From Palsa-504 sp963818225 (GTDB lineage: Bacteria; Actinomycetota; Actinomycetes; Streptosporangiales; Streptosporangiaceae), in NCBI GenBank assembly GCA_963818225.1, contig CAWFRO010000015.1:1-64000 (forward strand): 64,000 nucleotides of DNA. The letters are read 5' to 3'. Shown here piece by piece: positions 61,232 through 64,000 of the stretch (position 1 is the first letter of the stretch; each line of letters starts with the position of its first letter). The notes beneath the pieces are model-generated. The model was not told where the DNA came from and did no database searches. It saw only the letters and a list, made by a program, of their open reading frames with translations. Position numbers and translations under genes: made by a program.

Positions 61232-62590
61232 CTACCAGCCGCGGAACTGGCTTTGCATGGTCCAGAACGCGGCCAGGCCGGTCAGGGCGGCCAGGCCGGT
61301 CACGGCGGCCGTGAGGCGGCGGCCGGGATGGCCGGCGGACCAGCGCAGGCCCGCGGTGGTGAGCCGGCGTATGAGTCCGGTGACGATGTACAGCGATCCG
61401 GCGAGTGACAGGGCGGCCAGGGCGACGCCGATCGCGTCGGCCGCGGCCGCCGTGTAGCGGTGGCCGGCCAGGGCGGTGGTGGTGAGGTGGGCTGAGGTGG
61501 TGGCGGAGTGCCACAGCGCCCGGTTGATGGCGGGCAGGTACAGCAGGAGGTAGCCGAGCATGAACGTGAGCAGCGGGATGACGCAGGCTACCCAGGCGGT
61601 CACCACGATCCGGGTGCTGCGCCGCAGCCCGGTGACGCGCGGGTCCGGGCGGCCCCGGGAGACGGCGGTTCGCACGATGGGGGCGATGCGGGCGAACAGG
61701 TCCGGTATGCCGGCCAGGTCGGACAGGATGAAGTAGCCGTCGAAGCGGACGAAGGGGAGCAGCTGCTCCAGCATTTCCAGGTGGGTGAAGGCGATGACCA
61801 GGAGCAGGACCTGGTTGGAGGTGGCCACGTAGAGGCCGGCCAGGGCGAGGATGAAGACCGCGTTGAAGTACAGGCCGCCGAGGTCGGTGCGCAGCCGCCC
61901 GGTGCGGGAGAGCCGGTAGGAGTCGGTGACGTTGGTGTAGAACGACGGCCAGACCAGGTAGATGCCGACGCCGATCACGCCGGGCCGGGCGCCGCCGTAC
62001 CGGCAGCCGGCCGCGTGCCCGCATTCGTGGAAGATGGCGGCGGCCAGGGACAGGCCGAGGACGGCGAGCAGGTCGGCCGGGTTGCGCAGCACCTGCCCGG
62101 CCCCTCCGCCCAGCCCGTGGACGGTGAACAGCCACCAGTCCACCGCGGCGACGGCGGCGGCCACGGCCACGACGACGGGCCAGCGGAACAGCGGCCGCAG
62201 CAGCGTCCCGGCGGCGTTCGCGGCCCGTTCGGGCAGCAGCGTGCCCCGGGCCCGCAGCGCGAACAGCGGGCTGGCCGTCGGCGCGGCCGCCGGGCCGCCC
62301 CCGGCGGCGGCGGTGATGCCGAGGGGCTGCAGTTTGGCGGTGATGAGGTAGGTGACCTGGTCGCCGGTCAGGGACCGGCCCAGGTCGGCGCTGACCAGGC
62401 CGGCGATGGCGGCCGGGCCGCGGGTGCCGTCGATCCGGCAGGCGACCTGGTACAGCAGGGGTGACATCTGGATGACCTGCCCGTCGGCCCGCCGCACCAG
62501 CGACGGCGGCTGGCTGTAACCGGAACCCTGGTACTCCCCGAGCAGCTCGACCCCCTCAGCCAGCCGGGGGACCGGCGGCCGGGTCCGCAT
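61232..62590 (-). CDS. RRE-like domain fused to M50-like membrane metalloprotease (putative peptide maturase/exporter)
   Basis: This 452-residue protein has an N-terminal domain (about 10-92; LGEYQGSGYSQPPSLVRRAD, LLYQVACRIDGTRGPAAIAG, VTYLITAKLQPLG) with the strand-helix layout of PqqD-like RiPP recognition elements. Transmembrane helices follow. The zinc motif is H188-E-C-G-H192 in AAAIFHECGHAAGCRYGGA. The putative third ligand, Asp236, lies in RLRTDLGGLYFN; a second family motif is RFDGYFILSDLAGIPDL. It resembles YydH-type peptide zinc metalloproteases associated with peptide clusters. It sits between the two precursor genes. ATG 62590 lacks a ribosome site, and an overlapping ORF from 62651 suggests a coupled or frameshifted start. 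Confidence 0.85.
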   Translation of the reverse strand: MRTRPPVPRLAEGVELLGEYQGSGYSQPPSLVRRADGQVIQMSPLLYQVACRIDGTRGPAAIAGLVSADLGRSLTGDQVTYLITAKLQPLGITAAAGGGPAAAPTASPLFALRARGTLLPERAANAAGTLLRPLFRWPVVVAVAAAVAAVDWWLFTVHGLGGGAGQVLRNPADLLAVLGLSLAAAIFHECGHAAGCRYGGARPGVIGVGIYLVWPSFYTNVTDSYRLSRTGRLRTDLGGLYFNAVFILALAGLYVATSNQVLLLVIAFTHLEMLEQLLPFVRFDGYFILSDLAGIPDLFARIAPIVRTAVSRGRPDPRVTGLRRSTRIVVTAWVACVIPLLTFMLGYLLLYLPAINRALWHSATTSAHLTTTALAGHRYTAAAADAIGVALAALSLAGSLYIVTGLIRRLTTAGLRWSAGHPGRRLTAAVTGLAALTGLAAFWTMQSQFRGW

Positions 62591-62651
62591 CGGCGGGGGC
62601 TGGGGCGGGTGCCGGGCGCTGGCCGGGTACCAGGGCTGCCGTCACGGTCAT
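62556..62651 (-). other. 31-codon ORF overlapping the metalloprotease start
   Basis: ATG 62651 follows AGGGGAGCAGACCC and reads MTVTAALVPGQRPAPAPAPA, then an Asp/Pro/Ala-rich end, stopping at 62556 inside the metalloprotease gene. Either it couples translation into the protease frame or it is the true protease N-terminus separated by a one-base frame slip. A Pro/Ala-rich N-terminus would suit a tethered leader-binding domain. Confidence 0.4.
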
Positions 62652-62707
62652 GGGTCTGCTCCCCTTCTACGTGCTCACGGGGACGTCGGGAACGGGGCCG
62701 GCCCGCA

Positions 62708-62758
62708 GGCAGGAGGGAGGGCCGCCCGGTAAGGGGTCCGGGCGGCCCTCCTCCTGCC
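62708..62758 (-). terminator. Strong hairpin between precursor 1 and the metalloprotease
   Basis: A 21-bp GC-rich stem (arms 62708-62729 and 62738-62758, one bulged base) with loop taaggggt lies 57 bases after the precursor 1 stop. It probably terminates or attenuates transcription, making precursor mRNA more abundant than protease mRNA. No U-tract follows. Confidence 0.75.
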
Positions 62759-62814
62759 GGTGCGCATTCCCCCAGGAAATGCGCGGCAGGTCATCGGTGC
62801 GGGCCGGGGCGGGG

Positions 62815-63009
62815 TTACAGGCTGAAGATGTTGAGGGAGTTGCCTTCGCCGTTGAACGCGGAGACGTTGACCAGGCCGACCTGGCTGGTGTTGCCGACGA
62901 TGTTGGTGTAGCTGTAGCTGGGGTGGCTGCTCTGGCAGGAGAGGGTTTCGCGGGCCGGGAGCAGTTCGGCGGTCTCGAGCTCGAGGTCGCGGGTCGTGAT
63001 GGTGGACAT
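62815..63009 (-). CDS. Putative RiPP precursor peptide 1 (leader LELExAELLPARETL)
   Basis: This is a 64-residue peptide with ATG 63009 after GGAGG. Its N-terminus has TTRDLELETAELLPARETL, the same leader as precursor 2. The C-terminal core (CQSSHPSYSYTNIVGNTSQ, then VGLVNVSAFNGEGNSLNIFS) is Ser/Asn/Tyr-rich with one Cys, entirely unlike the Gly/Pro core of precursor 2. A conserved leader and divergent core is strong evidence for a modified-peptide precursor. It is the first gene of the leftward operon, with a hairpin in its 5' untranslated region and another after its stop. Confidence 0.75.
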   Translation of the reverse strand: MSTITTRDLELETAELLPARETLSCQSSHPSYSYTNIVGNTSQVGLVNVSAFNGEGNSLNIFSL

Positions 63010-63030
63010 GGTGCCTCCTTCGGGGCGATC

Positions 63031-63054
63031 CCCCTGGGCCTGGCGGCCTAGGGG
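63031..63054 (-). promoter_or_regulatory. Hairpin in the 5' untranslated region of precursor 1
   Basis: cccctgggcc, loop tggc, ggcctagggg forms a 10-bp stem (one G-U type mismatch on one strand) 22 bases before the precursor 1 ATG. It could regulate translation or stabilise the message. Confidence 0.5.
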
Positions 63055-63117
63055 GTTTCCTGCCCGGCACCCCTGTGGCGCCGGGCCGCAGACATGATGT
63101 ACGCTGTTTGGCGAACG

Positions 63118-63143
63118 TACTGTTCGGTTACCACCGTACAGTA
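63118..63143. promoter_or_regulatory. 26-bp palindrome, probable operator of the XRE regulator
   Basis: tactgttcggt (63118-63128), spacer tacc, accgtacagta (63133-63143) are inverted repeats with one mismatch in 11. The site lies between the divergent precursor operon (start 63009) and the XRE-family gene (start 63240), in an AT-richer patch, with further GTAC motifs at 63099-63120. Binding by the XRE protein is inference from position and symmetry. Confidence 0.6.
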
Positions 63144-63239
63144 CCCGGCTCCCGCCCGTCAATCCCGAGCCACGCGGCTGCGAATCCCGGGAGTCCACGA
63201 CGGGCCTCGCTGAGTGGAAGGACGGTTAGGTTGGTGGCC

Positions 63240-63740
63240 ATGACCTCGCAGGCGATGGGGGACGAGCAGGATCCGGCCGCGGAGCAGCCGGACCCCGCCG
63301 CGGGCCCGGCGGCGGGCCCGGCGGCGGGGCCGGCGGGGGGGCCGGTGCTGAACCCGCTGCAGCGGCTGATCCAGCAGCGGCTGCGGGAGCAGGGCTGGTC
63401 CTACCGGGAGGCGGCCCGCCGCGGCGGGCTGCCGCATTCGACCATCCATACCCTGGCCACGACCCGGAACCTGGGCCGGCCGCCGCGCCCGGACACCATC
63501 GACGCCCTGGCCAAGGGCCTGGACGTGCCCGTCTCGGTGGTCCGCGCCGCCGCCGCGCAGGCCACCGGGATGCACTACTACGACGACCAGACCCCCGCCC
63601 TCAACCACGGCCCGGATGACCACGAGCGGGACCTGCTGATCGCCAGCATCGACGAGCTGACCCCCCAAGAACGGCGGCACGTCGCCGCGCTGGTCGACTC
63701 CCTGCGGGCCAGGACCCCCCGGGACCAGGCCGGCGCCTAG
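63240..63740 (+). CDS. XRE-family transcriptional regulator
   Basis: This 166-residue protein has a low-complexity Ala/Gly/Pro start and a helix-turn-helix at about 38-105 (LQRLIQQRLREQGWSYREAA, RRGGLPHSTIHTLATTRNLG, PRPDTIDALAKGLDVPVSVV) typical of the XRE/Cro family. The C-terminal part (ERDLLIASIDELTPQERRHV) is a short helical tail. The start is ATG 63240; GTG 63234 is also in frame. It diverges from the RiPP-like operon with the palindrome at 63118-63143 between them, suggesting autoregulation and control of the peptide genes. Confidence 0.88.
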   Translation: MTSQAMGDEQDPAAEQPDPAAGPAAGPAAGPAGGPVLNPLQRLIQQRLREQGWSYREAARRGGLPHSTIHTLATTRNLGRPPRPDTIDALAKGLDVPVSVVRAAAAQATGMHYYDDQTPALNHGPDDHERDLLIASIDELTPQERRHVAALVDSLRARTPRDQAGA

Positions 63741-63839
63741 CCCAACGGCTAGCCCGCCCCCGGGGGCCGCGGGGATTCCCGCAGCCCCCGGGCGCGCTAC
63801 CGTCAGCCCCGGGGCGCCGGCCTGCCTGGACGGGCATCT

Positions 63840-64000
63840 CTACTGCGCCGCCCAGCTGGCCGGCATGCCGGGCTGGTCTTCCATCGGCCAGGCGGCGGGC
63901 ACGCCGAGCTGGTCAGCCAGCTCGCCGTAGGACCACTCCGGCAGGACCAGCCGGGCCGCCCGCAAGATGGCCTGGGGGTCCTCGCCGGGGGGCCGCAGCA
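63840..64000 (-). CDS. C-terminal fragment of an unidentified protein, cut by the window edge
   Basis: A minus-strand frame is open from the window end to a TAG at 63840-63842. It reads PPGEDPQAILRAARLVLPEW, then SYGELADQLGVPAAW and ends ASWAAQ. Helical composition and codon use look coding. The start lies beyond the window, and the function cannot be told. It is convergent with the XRE gene. Confidence 0.55.
   Translation of the reverse strand, partial: LRPPGEDPQAILRAARLVLPEWSYGELADQLGVPAAWPMEDQPGMPASWAAQ

Overview
The window is high-GC chromosomal DNA from an actinobacterium. Evidence includes GTG/TTG starts with GGAGG-type ribosome sites, ATGA/GTGA stop-start overlaps, a BTAD/AfsR-type regulator, SigE-family ECF sigma factors, a PknB-like kinase, a stand-alone LigD polymerase domain and RsbU/RsbW/STAS partner-switching genes. 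The STAND ATPase and cell-wall hydrolase architectures suggest a Streptosporangiales- or Catenulisporales-like filamentous actinomycete. That placement is inference; no rRNA is present.

Layout. 1-800: tRNA-Ala(GGC) and a broken copy of a Cys-rich small-protein locus. 0.8-8.5 kb: an unidentified secreted protein, a CBM48-like protein, a flavodoxin-like protein, and a leftward three-gene envelope operon built around a CHAP plus glucosaminidase hydrolase whose frame breaks in a repeat. 9-13.5 kb: a frameshifted STAND NTPase, then 2.4 kb with no convincing gene. 13.5-17.4 kb: UspA, an MFS transporter remnant and a BTAD/AAA/TPR regulator. 17.5-22.6 kb: RsbU-like phosphatase, RsbW-like kinase, two STAS antagonists, an SRPBCC-like protein and an FAD oxidoreductase. 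22.6-34.3 kb: Ser/Thr kinase, G1 peptidase, PspA, MetE-like protein, several metabolic enzymes and secreted propeller proteins. 32.4-35.8 kb: an apparent cyclic-nucleotide cluster (MBL hydrolase, cNMP-binding protein, REC-cyclase fusion). 35.8-44.9 kb: ABC ATPase, histidine kinase, two response regulators and two divergent FtsX-type permeases. 45-60.6 kb: a sacsin-like ATPase broken by two frameshifts, the intact Cys-rich locus with its leader peptide, GDSL hydrolase, Ohr, methyltransferase, GT-C-like membrane protein, threonine dehydratase, LigD polymerase, NRDE protein, two ECF sigma systems and glutathionyl-hydroquinone reductase.

60.9-63.8 kb holds the most interesting feature, a compact putative RiPP locus. 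Two small peptides share the leader motif LELE-x-AELLPARETL but have unrelated cores. They flank a membrane M50-like metalloprotease (HECGH) whose N-terminus looks like a PqqD/RRE leader-binding domain. A divergent XRE-family regulator is separated from the operon by a near-perfect 26-bp palindrome, and strong hairpins sit next to the peptide genes. No modifying enzyme is visible before the window ends.

At least five genes carry single-site frame disruptions, mostly in GC-rich or repetitive tracts. Either the assembly has indel errors or several accessory genes are genuinely decaying; raw reads would decide.
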